The notes under the pieces: model-generated
Databases searched by the model: none
The model's input: only the letters and a program-made list of their open reading frames with translations
Told to the model about the DNA's origin: nothing
Shown: positions 30,168 to 37,299 of the stretch, one piece after another
How the letters are laid out: every line of letters starts with the position of its first letter
Position numbering within the stretch: position 1 is the first letter of the stretch
Program-made: the position numbers and the translations under genes
NCBI RefSeq assembly: GCF_900104025.1
Contig: NZ_FNIQ01000006.1
Location: 310,001 to 374,000, forward strand
Direction of reading: 5' to 3'
Origin: Geodermatophilus sp. DSM 45219
GTDB taxonomy: Bacteria > Actinomycetota > Actinomycetes > Mycobacteriales > Geodermatophilaceae
DNA: 64,000 nt

Positions 30168-30470
30168 TCAGGACCGGACGAGGCGGGCGATCGCCTCGGA
30201 GGCCTCGCGGACCTTCTCGTCGGCCTCGCGGCCGCCGGCCTGCGCGGCCTGGACGACGCAGTGCGACAGGTGCTCCTCGACCAGGCCGAGGGCGACCGAC
30301 TGCAGCGCCTTCGTCATCGCCGAGACCTGGGTGAGGATGTCGATGCAGTACTTCTCGTCCTCGACCATCCGCTGCAGGCCGCGGGCCTGCCCCTCGATGC
30401 GGCGTAGCCGCTTGAGGTAGTCGTCCTTGCGCTGGATGTAGCCGTGCTGTCCGGATGCGGTGTGCTCCAC
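30168..30470 (-). CDS. csoR: Copper-sensing repressor CsoR
   Basis: A 100-residue all-helical DUF156 repressor. The Cu+ ligands Cys42, His67 and Cys71 have the same spacing (25 and 4) as in the characterised mycobacterial CsoR. The basic N-terminal helix (YLKRLRRIEGQARGLQRM) is the DNA-contacting face. It represses its own operon until Cu+ binds. A dyad of the expected ATACCC/GGGTAT type lies 43-59 bases upstream, between possible -35 and -10 boxes. Confidence 0.94.
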   Translation of the reverse strand: MEHTASGQHGYIQRKDDYLKRLRRIEGQARGLQRMVEDEKYCIDILTQVSAMTKALQSVALGLVEEHLSHCVVQAAQAGGREADEKVREASEAIARLVRS

Positions 30471-30509
30471 GGTGGGTCCTCCCGGCGCCCCGGCGGGCGC
30501 TCGAGGAGA

Positions 30510-30529
30510 ACCATACCCCCCTAGGGCAT
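30510..30529 (-). promoter_or_regulatory. CsoR operator and -10 box of the copper operon
   Basis: ATACCC-CCCTA-GGGCAT (30513-30529) is a G-tract dyad with one arm mismatch, similar to operators known for actinobacterial CsoR. On the minus strand TATGGT (30510-30515) is a good -10. The operator overlaps the stop codon (TAG at 30521-30523) of the upstream merR gene. Confidence 0.7.
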
Positions 30530-30895
30530 GTCGTGCAGGTGTCGGTCGTCACCCCGGCCGCGCAGCCGGTCGACGGTGGCCTGCAGCCGCTCGCCGTCGG
30601 CCCGGGCGTCGGCCAGTTCGTCCTGCAGCCCGAGGATCACCTCGGCCGACGCGAGGGTGTGCCCCTCGTCGAGCAGCGCGCGCAGTCGGGCGGCGAGGGT
30701 CAGCTGGTGGCGGGAGTAGCGGCGGTGGCCACCGGGGGAGCGGTGCGGCTGGAGGACGCCGGCGGTGTCCAGGCTGCGCAGGAAGGCCGCCTGGACACCG
30801 AGCAGCGCCGCGGCCTGGCTCATGGTCAGCGCGGGGTAGTCCGGGTCGTCGAGCCGGCCGACCGGGTCCTCGTCCCGGGAGCCGGGCGTGCTCAT
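30521..30895 (-). CDS. MerR-family regulator next to hsp20 (HspR-like)
   Basis: A 124-residue regulator. The MerR helix-turn-helix and wing are at residues about 25-70 (LTMSQAAALLGVQAAFLRSLDTAGVLQPHRSPGGHRRYS), followed by a coiled-coil helix (EVILGLQDELADARADGERLQATVDRL). No metal or drug-binding extension is present. GGAGGA lies seven bases before the ATG. It lies 74 bp downstream of hsp20 on the same strand, as in HspR-type autoregulated heat-shock operons, and likely binds the inverted repeat in the hsp20 promoter. Confidence 0.85.
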   Translation of the reverse strand: MSTPGSRDEDPVGRLDDPDYPALTMSQAAALLGVQAAFLRSLDTAGVLQPHRSPGGHRRYSRHQLTLAARLRALLDEGHTLASAEVILGLQDELADARADGERLQATVDRLRGRGDDRHLHDMP

Positions 30896-30969
30896 GGCGG
30901 TCCTCCGGGTCTCCAGATGGCGCGGGGGCCGGGTCCGTGCGGACCCGGCCCCCGGTGGGTTGCCGCCGA

Positions 30970-31467
30970 TCAGCTCTCGACGGACTTGCGCTCGGACGAC
31001 TCGCCCTCGATGGTCCGCCCCTCCACGGCGGAGGGCGTGTCGGCCCGGCTGACCGTGATCTTTCGGGCCTTCGCCTTCTCGGCGACCGGGATGCTCACCG
31101 TCAGCACGCCGTCGTGGTAGTGCGCCTCGAGCCGGTCGGTGTCCAGGCTCCGGCCGAGCACCAGCTGCCGGGTGTAGCTGCCGTAGGGCCGCTCGGCGAT
31201 CGCCCACTCGGCGTTCTCCAGGTGCGGCACCGAGCGCTCCGCGGTGACGGTCAGCGTGGTGCCCTCGACCTGCAGGTCGATCGAGCCGGGGTCGACGCCG
31301 GGCAGGTCGAAGTGGGCGACGAAGTTGTCGCCGACGCGGTAGGCGTCCATCGGCATGCCCGACAGCGGTCGGGCGGTCAGCCCGCCGCCCCGGCCGGTCA
31401 GCTGGTCCAGGGCCCGGAAGGCGGCGTTCGTGGCGGCGAACGGGTCGTAGGCGGTCAGCATGGCCAT
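30970..31467 (-). CDS. Hsp20/alpha-crystallin small heat-shock protein
   Basis: A 165-residue chaperone. After a short N-terminal arm (YDPFAATNAAFRALDQL), the alpha-crystallin domain (residues about 38-135) includes AHFDLPGVDPGSIDLQVEGTTLTVTAER and AHYHDGVLTVSIPV, the A-x-x-x-n-GvL motif. An acidic/basic tail lacks a clear I-x-I motif. It prevents aggregation of unfolding proteins. The start could be ATG 31467 or 31461; AGGAGG lies 12-18 bases upstream. It is transcribed with the merR gene from a promoter overlapped by a perfect inverted repeat. Confidence 0.92.
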   Translation of the reverse strand: MAMLTAYDPFAATNAAFRALDQLTGRGGGLTARPLSGMPMDAYRVGDNFVAHFDLPGVDPGSIDLQVEGTTLTVTAERSVPHLENAEWAIAERPYGSYTRQLVLGRSLDTDRLEAHYHDGVLTVSIPVAEKAKARKITVSRADTPSAVEGRTIEGESSERKSVES

Positions 31468-31521
31468 GGCTCTCGTCAACCTCCTGTGTAGCTGCTGGTG
31501 TGTCCGCTGCCCGAGGTGAAC

Positions 31522-31566
31522 CTCTAGTGGCAACTAGAGATTACCTCGTGCACGCACCCCAGTAAA
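31522..31566 (-). promoter_or_regulatory. hsp20 promoter with overlapping operator
   Basis: On the minus strand -35 TTTACT (31561-31566) and -10 TAATCT (31538-31543) are separated by 17 bases. The perfect inverted repeat CTCTAGT-GGCA-ACTAGAG (31522-31539) starts in the -10 and covers the expected transcription start. It differs from the mycobacterial/streptomycete HAIR element (CTTGAGT-N7-ACTCAAG) but has the same design. Confidence 0.72.
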
Positions 31567-31596
31567 CATCCACCGCGTAGAGATGTTCCCAGCTCG

Positions 31597-32487
31597 TCAG
31601 GCGGCCGGCACCGGCAGGTCGACCCCGGTCAGCTCGGCCGACGCGGTCCACAGCCGGCGGGCGAGGTCGGGGTCGCTCGCGGCGGGCGTGCGGCCGACCA
31701 GCGTGGGCGCCCCGCGCCACTCACCGAGGCCGCGGGGGCCCAGGTAGCTGCCCCCGGGCAGGTCCAGGACGGCCGCGGCCAGCGTGGGCAGCGCGCCCTG
31801 CTCGGCCGACTGCGCGACCAGCGCGTTGCCCAGCCGCATCGCCCGGTCGGTGAGCGGGTTGCCGGTCCGGCCCTGCAGCTCGGTCGCCGCCCAGCCGGGG
31901 TGGGCGGCCAGCGAGCGCACCGGCGACCCGGCCGCGGTCAGCCGGCGCTGCAGCTCCAGGGTGAACAGCAGGTTGGCCAGCTTCGACTGCGCGTAGGCGC
32001 CGGTCGGCGAGTAGGGCCGGCGCCGCCAGTTCAGGTCGTCGAGGTCGATCCGCCCGGCCCGGTGCATCGAGGACGACAGCGTCACCACCCGGTCGGTGAC
32101 GTGCGGCAGCAGCAGCGCGGTGAGCGCGAAGTGGCCGAGGTGGTTGGTGCCGAACTGCCGCTCGAACCCGTCCGCGGTCACCCCGGCCGGCACCATCATG
32201 ATCCCGGCGTTGGCCACCAGGACGTCGAGGTCGCCGCTCCAGCCGGCCGCGAAGGCCCGCACCGACGCCAGGTCGGCCAGGTCCAGCCGCCGCACCTCGA
32301 CGTCCCCCGGGACGGTGGCGGCCGCCCGCTCGCTCCGGGCGGGGTCGCGCACGGCCATGACGACGCGCGCGCCGGCCTGCGCCAGCGCCCGGGTGGTGGC
32401 CAGGCCCAGCCCGCTGTTGGCGCCGGTCACCACGACGGTGCGGCCGGCCTGCGAGGGGATGTCCGCGGTGCTCCAGGTCGAGGTCAT
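31597..32487 (-). CDS. Short-chain dehydrogenase/reductase (retinol dehydrogenase-like)
   Basis: A 296-residue classical SDR: cofactor motif TGANSGLGLATTRAL, VANAGIM, catalytic Ser in TLSSSMH and the YAQSK Tyr-Lys pair. AVRDPARSERAA after the second strand suggests NADP+ preference. The family is broad (WW-oxidoreductase/protochlorophyllide reductase-like), with no specific substrate evident. Single gene; the 70-bp gap to the divergent STAS gene carries its promoter. Confidence 0.88.
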   Translation of the reverse strand: MTSTWSTADIPSQAGRTVVVTGANSGLGLATTRALAQAGARVVMAVRDPARSERAAATVPGDVEVRRLDLADLASVRAFAAGWSGDLDVLVANAGIMMVPAGVTADGFERQFGTNHLGHFALTALLLPHVTDRVVTLSSSMHRAGRIDLDDLNWRRRPYSPTGAYAQSKLANLLFTLELQRRLTAAGSPVRSLAAHPGWAATELQGRTGNPLTDRAMRLGNALVAQSAEQGALPTLAAAVLDLPGGSYLGPRGLGEWRGAPTLVGRTPAASDPDLARRLWTASAELTGVDLPVPAA

Positions 32488-32557
32488 GCCACCGAACGTA
32501 GGCGCGCGGCGCGGAGGCCCGCGCGTGAGCCGGGGCCCGCCGGGGCAGGAGACGCCC

Positions 32558-32980
32558 GTGGACGAGACCAGCGACCCCCGCCCGCAGGGGGAACCGGAGC
32601 AGCAGCGGCACGGCGACGTGGAGCCGGAGGTCACCACCGACCTGGAGGCCGACGTCCCCACTCTGACCGTCGGCGGCGAGTTCACCGAGGGTGCCCGCCG
32701 CCCGCTGGTCCGGACGATGACCGACCTGTTGCTGAGCCGGCCCGAGCTCCGCCGGGTGCGGCTGGACCTGCGCGGGGTCACCTACCTCAACTCCGCCGGC
32801 GTGGCGGTGCTGGTGCAGCTGGAGAAGCTCGGCCGGCCGCGCGGCGTGGAGGTCGTGCTGGTGGCCCCGCCGCCGGTGGTCGCCCGGCCGCTGCAGCTGT
32901 CCGGGCTGTGGCTGCGCTTCACGGTCGAGGGGCAGCCGGCCGTGGTGGACGACCGCGTCGACCGGGAGGGTGGCGGCTGA
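32558..32980 (+). CDS. STAS-domain (anti-sigma factor antagonist-like) protein
   Basis: A 140-residue protein with a disordered acidic N-terminus (residues 1-35) and a STAS domain (TLTVGGEFTEGARRPLVRTM, VRLDLRGVTYLNSAGVAVLVQLEKL). The Ser in TYLNSAG sits at the position phosphorylated in SpoIIAA-type antagonists. GTG start with GCAGGAG six bases upstream. No anti-sigma kinase or phosphatase is adjacent, so its partner is elsewhere. Confidence 0.82.
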   Translation: MDETSDPRPQGEPEQQRHGDVEPEVTTDLEADVPTLTVGGEFTEGARRPLVRTMTDLLLSRPELRRVRLDLRGVTYLNSAGVAVLVQLEKLGRPRGVEVVLVAPPPVVARPLQLSGLWLRFTVEGQPAVVDDRVDREGGG

Positions 32981-33030
32981 GTGCTGGTGTCGCGGGCGGC
33001 GCGGCCGGGGTGAACTCCTAGCCTGGCCGG

Positions 33031-34317
33031 GTGCCGCCGAGCCATCCCCACAGCCACGGTCCTGACCCGGACGCGCCGCCGCCGAGCCCGGAGGTCCTCA
33101 CCCGCCGCCGGCGCGCGGTCTGGCTGATGCTGCTGCTCCTGGTCCCGGTCGGTCTGGCCACGGTCGTCGGGCTGGTGGTGCTGTGGCCCGGCGACGAGCC
33201 GACCCGCGCCGAGCAGGCCGCCGAGCTCTACCTGCCGCCGGGCACCACCTACCCGGAGGGGCGGGTCTCGGTGGTGGAGCCGATCGACTGCTCGCTGCCC
33301 GGCGGCGGGGGGGTGCCGGCACAGCCGCTGACCTGCGCGAACGTCGTCGTGGAGGTGCTCGACGGGGACGGCGCCGGCGAGTTCCGGGAGCTCCAGCTCC
33401 CGGCGGAGGTCTACGCCGCCGGGATCGAGGAGGGCGACGTCCTGGTGCTCACCCGGGACCCCGCGGTGGAGGGGGAGGGGCAGTACGCCTTCTTCGACTA
33501 CGACCGCGACGTGCCGATCGTCGCGCTCACCGTGGCCTTCGCCGTCGTCGTGGTCGCGGTGGCCCGGCTGCGCGGGCTGGCCGCCCTCGTCGGGCTGGCG
33601 TTCGCGTTCACCGTGATGCTGCAGTTCCTGCTGCCGGGGCTGCTCGGTGACTCCTCGCCCACGATGGTCAGCCTGGTGGGGTCCTCGGCGATCATGTTCG
33701 TCGTCCTGTACCTGGCGCACGGGTTCTCCGCGCGGACGACGACGGCGCTGGTCGGCACGCTGTTCGGGCTGGCGCTGGTCGCCGTCCTCGGTGCCGTCGC
33801 GGTGTCCACCGCGCGGCTCACCGGGCTGACCAGCGAGGAGACCAACACGCTCAACGGGTTCGACCCGGGCATCGACTTCTCCGGCATCGTGCTCGCCGGT
33901 GTCGTCGTGGCCGGGCTCGGCGTGCTCAACGACGTGACGATCACCCAGGCCTCGGCGATCTGGCAGCTGCACGAGGTCGACCCGGGGATGACCTGGCGGG
34001 ACCTCTACCGCCGCGGCATGGTCGTGGGCCGGGACCACATCGCCTCGACGGTCTACACGATCGTCTTCGCCTACGCCGGGGCCTCGCTGCCGCTGCTCAC
34101 GCTCTTCGAGGTCTACGCCCAGCCGTGGGACGTCGTCCTGACCAGCTCCGCGCTCGCCGAGGAGGTGATCCGGACGCTGGTCGGCTCCATCGCGCTGGTC
34201 CTCGCCGTCCCCGTGACGACCGCGGCCGGCGCCTTCTTCGCCAAGGCCGCCGGCACCGCGGCCGGCACGGCCACCGAGCGGCGGGTGACCGCCCTGCGGG
34301 CCCGGTTCGCCCGGTGA
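33031..34317 (+). CDS. YibE/F-family membrane protein
   Basis: A 428-residue multi-spanning protein. A first helix (about residues 30-55) precedes an extracytoplasmic beta-rich segment, then about seven membrane helices including FAFTVMLQFLLPGLLG and the conserved GLGVLNDVTITQASAIWQL. The YibE/F family is widespread in Gram-positives; its biochemical role is not established. Its stop overlaps the methyltransferase start (GTGA). Confidence 0.88.
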   Translation: MPPSHPHSHGPDPDAPPPSPEVLTRRRRAVWLMLLLLVPVGLATVVGLVVLWPGDEPTRAEQAAELYLPPGTTYPEGRVSVVEPIDCSLPGGGGVPAQPLTCANVVVEVLDGDGAGEFRELQLPAEVYAAGIEEGDVLVLTRDPAVEGEGQYAFFDYDRDVPIVALTVAFAVVVVAVARLRGLAALVGLAFAFTVMLQFLLPGLLGDSSPTMVSLVGSSAIMFVVLYLAHGFSARTTTALVGTLFGLALVAVLGAVAVSTARLTGLTSEETNTLNGFDPGIDFSGIVLAGVVVAGLGVLNDVTITQASAIWQLHEVDPGMTWRDLYRRGMVVGRDHIASTVYTIVFAYAGASLPLLTLFEVYAQPWDVVLTSSALAEEVIRTLVGSIALVLAVPVTTAAGAFFAKAAGTAAGTATERRVTALRARFAR

Positions 34318-34952
34318 GCCAGGCTGGTGGCGTGCCCCCGGACCTGCTGACCGCCGCCCGCGCCGCCCCCGGCTTCATGCCCGACGACGAGGGGACGGCG
34401 CTCTACGAGGCCGCCCGCACCGTCGCCGTCCCCGGGCCGCTGCTCGAGGTGGGCAGCTGGATGGGGAGGTCCGCGCTCTACCTGGCCGCGGCCGCCCGGG
34501 AGACCGGCCGGCAGGTGGTCACCGTCGACCACCACCGCGGGTCGGAGGAGCACCAGCCCGGCTGGGAGTACCACGACCCGTCGCTGGTCGACCCCGCCGT
34601 CGGGCTGGTCGACACCCTGCCGCGGTTCCGCCGGACCATCGCCGACGCCCGCGCCGAGGACATCGTCATCGCCGTCGTGGCCCGCTCCGAGGTCCTCGCC
34701 CCGCTGTGGACGACGCCGCTCGCGCTGCTGTTCCTCGACGGCAGCCACACCGAGGAGTCCGCGCGCCGCGACCAGGACGCCTGGGTGGCCAGGCTGGCCG
34801 TCGGCGGCACGCTGGCCATCCACGACGTCTTCCCCGACCCGGCCGACGGCGGGCAGGCGCCCTACGGCGTCTACCGGCGGGTGCTCGCCTCGGGCGACTT
34901 CACCGAGCTGCCGGGCACCGGGTCGCTGCGGCTGCTGCGCCGGGTCCGGTGA
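34314..34952 (+). CDS. Class I SAM-dependent methyltransferase (Methyltransf_24-like)
   Basis: A 212-residue protein with a SAM-binding motif I variant (LLEVGSWMGRSALYLA), an acidic loop (VTVDHHRGSEEHQPG) and FLDGSHTEESARRDQDAW, typical of the small sugar/phosphate O-methyltransferase-like group. It overlaps yibE/F upstream and the DksA-like gene downstream by four bases each, so three genes are translationally coupled. Substrate unknown. Confidence 0.82.
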   Translation: MSQAGGVPPDLLTAARAAPGFMPDDEGTALYEAARTVAVPGPLLEVGSWMGRSALYLAAAARETGRQVVTVDHHRGSEEHQPGWEYHDPSLVDPAVGLVDTLPRFRRTIADARAEDIVIAVVARSEVLAPLWTTPLALLFLDGSHTEESARRDQDAWVARLAVGGTLAIHDVFPDPADGGQAPYGVYRRVLASGDFTELPGTGSLRLLRRVR

Positions 34953-35275
34953 CGGACCCACTGTCCGCCGAGCGGGCCGCGGCGGTGGCCCAGATCGCGG
35001 CGCTCACCCGCGAGTTCGACCAGGTCGTCGACGCATCCAGGCAGTCCAACGCCGACGACGAGCACGACCCGGAGGGCGCGACCATCGCCTTCGAACGGCA
35101 GCAGGTCGCCGCGCTGCTGGACTCGGCGCGCCGGCGGCTGGCCGACGTCGAGGCGGCGCTGGAGCGGCGGGCGGCCGGTGGCTACGGCGTCTGCGAGACC
35201 TGCGGCCGGCCGATCGCCCCCGAGCGCCTGGCCGCCCGCCCCGCCGCGCGCACCTGCATCGACTGCGCCCGCTGA
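34949..35275 (+). CDS. TraR/DksA-family zinc-finger protein
   Basis: A 108-residue protein with a helical coiled-coil region (residues about 5-75) and a C-terminal C4 zinc finger (YGVCETCGRPIAPERL and RTCIDC). DksA-type proteins enter the RNA polymerase secondary channel and modulate initiation; actinobacterial small TraR/DksA proteins are poorly characterised. The N-terminal helical hairpin lacks an obvious DxxDxA tip but has DDEHDPEGATIAFERQQ. Confidence 0.85.
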   Translation: MTDPLSAERAAAVAQIAALTREFDQVVDASRQSNADDEHDPEGATIAFERQQVAALLDSARRRLADVEAALERRAAGGYGVCETCGRPIAPERLAARPAARTCIDCAR

Positions 35276-35401
35276 CGACCTCGGCTCGGCGGGACGTGCT
35301 CGCGTCGTCGTCCCGGGCCCGACGATGTGCGCTGGAGCGTGGTTCTCGGCCGAGGAACTGCGCATCCGCGCACACCGTCGGCGGAGCGCTGAGCCGCCGG
35401 G

Positions 35402-36337
35402 TCAGCTGACGTAGCGGCGGGCGGTGGAGGTCCGCTGGGTGTGCTCCAGCGCGGCGAACCGGGCCTCGGCGTGCGGCGGCAGCACCCGCCGTTCCCGCAC
35501 CACCCACGGCAGCCCGCGCACCGCGGCCCACAGGCCCTGGGCGGTGACGCGGTCGCGCGGCAGGGTCCGCAGCAGGTGCCCGGTGCGGCGCAGCGCGGGA
35601 CGCACCGGGCGGCGCAGCCACGTCGTCCACAGGGTGTTGCGGATGCCGTCACGGCGCCGGCGGTGGGAGTCCCGCGCCTTCGACGCCTGGTGGTGGACGG
35701 TGAGCGCGGGCAGGTAGCACAGCTCCCACCCGGCGGCGGCGAGGTCGCCGGCCATCAGCTCCTCCTCCCCGCCCAGCCACAGCCGCTCGGAAAAGCCGCC
35801 GACCCCGGTGAAGGCCTCCCGCCGGACCACCGAGGCGCCGGCCAGGAAGGAGCCCAGCGCCGGGCCGGGGAGCCAGTCCGCGCCCCGGACGGGGGAGTCC
35901 CGCAGCTCGGGCACGATCGGGTCCTCCCGGCCGCCGGGCTCGACCAGGATCCGCGCGGTCACCACCGCCAGCCGCGGGTGCGCGTCGAGGACGTCGGCCG
36001 CCGTCCGCAGCGAGCCCGGGTCCCACCAGGTGTCGTCGTCGCAGAACGCGACGTAGGCGGTGTCCACGCGGGCCACGCCGACGTTGCGGCCGATCGCGCC
36101 CAGGTTCTCCGGGCTCGCGACCAGCTCCACCTGCGGGAACCGCGCGGCCACCGCCGCCGCCGTCCCGTCGGTGGACCCGTTGTCGACCACGACGACGTGC
36201 GGCTGCTCCGGCAGGGCCACCAGCCGGGAGAGGGCGAGCAGCACCTCGTCGCGGCGCTGGTGGGTGATGACGACGACGGACACCCGCGGGTCGGGACCCG
36301 TATCGAGCTCCTGCGGCCTGGCCTCGGTGGCCGTCAT
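35402..36337 (-). CDS. Family 2 glycosyltransferase (last gene of the glycan-type cluster)
   Basis: A 311-residue GT-A fold enzyme: VSVVVITHQRRDEVLLALSRL, VVVVDNGSTDGT, the metal-binding CDDDTWW, and an acceptor-side WLGGEEELMAGDLAAAGW (the ED-type catalytic region). The C-terminal third is Arg-rich with no clear membrane helix, so it is probably cytosolic or peripheral. Its ATG overlaps the stop of the preceding family-2 enzyme, which it strongly resembles; the two are probably a tandem duplication. It transfers a sugar from a nucleotide donor; acceptor unknown. Confidence 0.88.
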   Translation of the reverse strand: MTATEARPQELDTGPDPRVSVVVITHQRRDEVLLALSRLVALPEQPHVVVVDNGSTDGTAAAVAARFPQVELVASPENLGAIGRNVGVARVDTAYVAFCDDDTWWDPGSLRTAADVLDAHPRLAVVTARILVEPGGREDPIVPELRDSPVRGADWLPGPALGSFLAGASVVRREAFTGVGGFSERLWLGGEEELMAGDLAAAGWELCYLPALTVHHQASKARDSHRRRRDGIRNTLWTTWLRRPVRPALRRTGHLLRTLPRDRVTAQGLWAAVRGLPWVVRERRVLPPHAEARFAALEHTQRTSTARRYVS

Positions 36338-37299
36338 GCCCCCGCCTCGGCCAGCACCCGCAGGTCGGCGCGCACGCCCTCCGGGACGACCCGGCGGCGG
36401 CGCAGCGCGGCCGGCACCTCCCGCAGCGCGCGCAGCAGCCCCCGCCGCTCGGGCCCGGTGCGCACCGCGGTGAGCACCAGGCGGCCCACCTCCGGCCACG
36501 GACGGCGCATCAACGCGGTGAGCAGCCGGCTGCGCCAGATCGCCGCCCGCCGCTGTTCCGGGGCGTGCCGCTTCGTCGAGGGGTGGTGGTGCACGGTCAC
36601 GCCGTCGACGTAGGCGATGCCCCAGCCGGCCGCGGCCAGGTCCAGCGAGAGCCGCTCCTCCTCGCCGGGGAAGCGGACGACGGGGTCGAACCCGCCGACG
36701 GCGAGGAAGGCCCCGGTGCGCACCATCGCGCCGCAGGCGATGAAGCCGAGCAGCGCCGGACCGGGCAGGTCGTCCGGCGTCCCCAGCGGGCTGCGCGCCA
36801 GCTCGGAGCAGAACGAGTCGAGCCGCTCCTCCGGACCGACGAGGATCCGCGCGTTGAGCACCGCCAGCCGCGGGTGCGCGCGCATCACCGCCACGGCGCG
36901 CGCCAGGTCGCCGGGCGCCCACCACGAGTCGTCGTCGGCGAAGGCCACGAACTCGGTGCCGGCCCGCTCGACGCCGAGCGTGCGCGCGTAGGAGCCGACG
37001 TTGCGCTCCAGCGGGACGACGGTCACCCCGGGCAGCGCCGCGCGCACCGCCTCGACCGTGCCGTCGGTGGACGCGTTGTCGACCAGCACGACCGGCGCCT
37101 CGTGGCGCGGCAGGGTGCGCAGCAGGTCCTCGCGGCGGTTCTGGCTCATGACGACGACGGCGACCTGCGGATCGGGCCGGCCCTCCTGCAGGGTCCCGCC
37201 GCGAGCTTCGATCGGCCCTCCTGCAGGGTCCCGCCGCGAGCTCGCGAGGGGCGGGGGGCAGGAGGGTCCTTCACGGGGGGTAGGAGGGTCCTTCTTCAC
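36334..37299 (-). CDS. Family 2 glycosyltransferase with repeat-encoded N-terminus
   Basis: A 321-residue enzyme if started at GTG 37299, which overlaps the upstream stop (GTGA). GT-A motifs: VAVVVMSQNRREDLLRTL, VLVDNASTDGT, FADDDSWW, and FPGEEERLSLDLAAAGW. The first 40-45 residues (KKDPPTPREGPSCPP...) are Pro/Arg-rich and encoded entirely by two tandem hairpin repeats. The conserved domain starts only around residue 46 and no other good start lies in between. Either the repeat is translated as a tail or a weak internal start is used. It is a paralogue of the next gene. Confidence 0.82.
   Translation of the reverse strand: MKKDPPTPREGPSCPPPLASSRRDPAGGPIEARGGTLQEGRPDPQVAVVVMSQNRREDLLRTLPRHEAPVVLVDNASTDGTVEAVRAALPGVTVVPLERNVGSYARTLGVERAGTEFVAFADDDSWWAPGDLARAVAVMRAHPRLAVLNARILVGPEERLDSFCSELARSPLGTPDDLPGPALLGFIACGAMVRTGAFLAVGGFDPVVRFPGEEERLSLDLAAAGWGIAYVDGVTVHHHPSTKRHAPEQRRAAIWRSRLLTALMRRPWPEVGRLVLTAVRTGPERRGLLRALREVPAALRRRRVVPEGVRADLRVLAEAGA
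37179..37296. repeat. GC-rich hairpin repeat, copy 2 (tandem, translated)
   Basis: Two copies of GGCCCTCCTGCAGGGTCCCG lie 33-34 bp apart, each followed by CCGCGAGC. After them come GGGGCAGGAGGGTCCTTC and a further AGGAGGGTCCTTC. The arms pair GGCCCTCCTGC with GCAGGAGGGTCC. It lies inside the 5-prime end of the glycosyltransferase gene. Confidence 0.8.

Noticed and set aside
31565..31587. AACATC-N11-GATGTT inverted repeat upstream of hsp20
   Set aside because: Short arms with a long spacer, partly overlapping the -35 box; could be chance.
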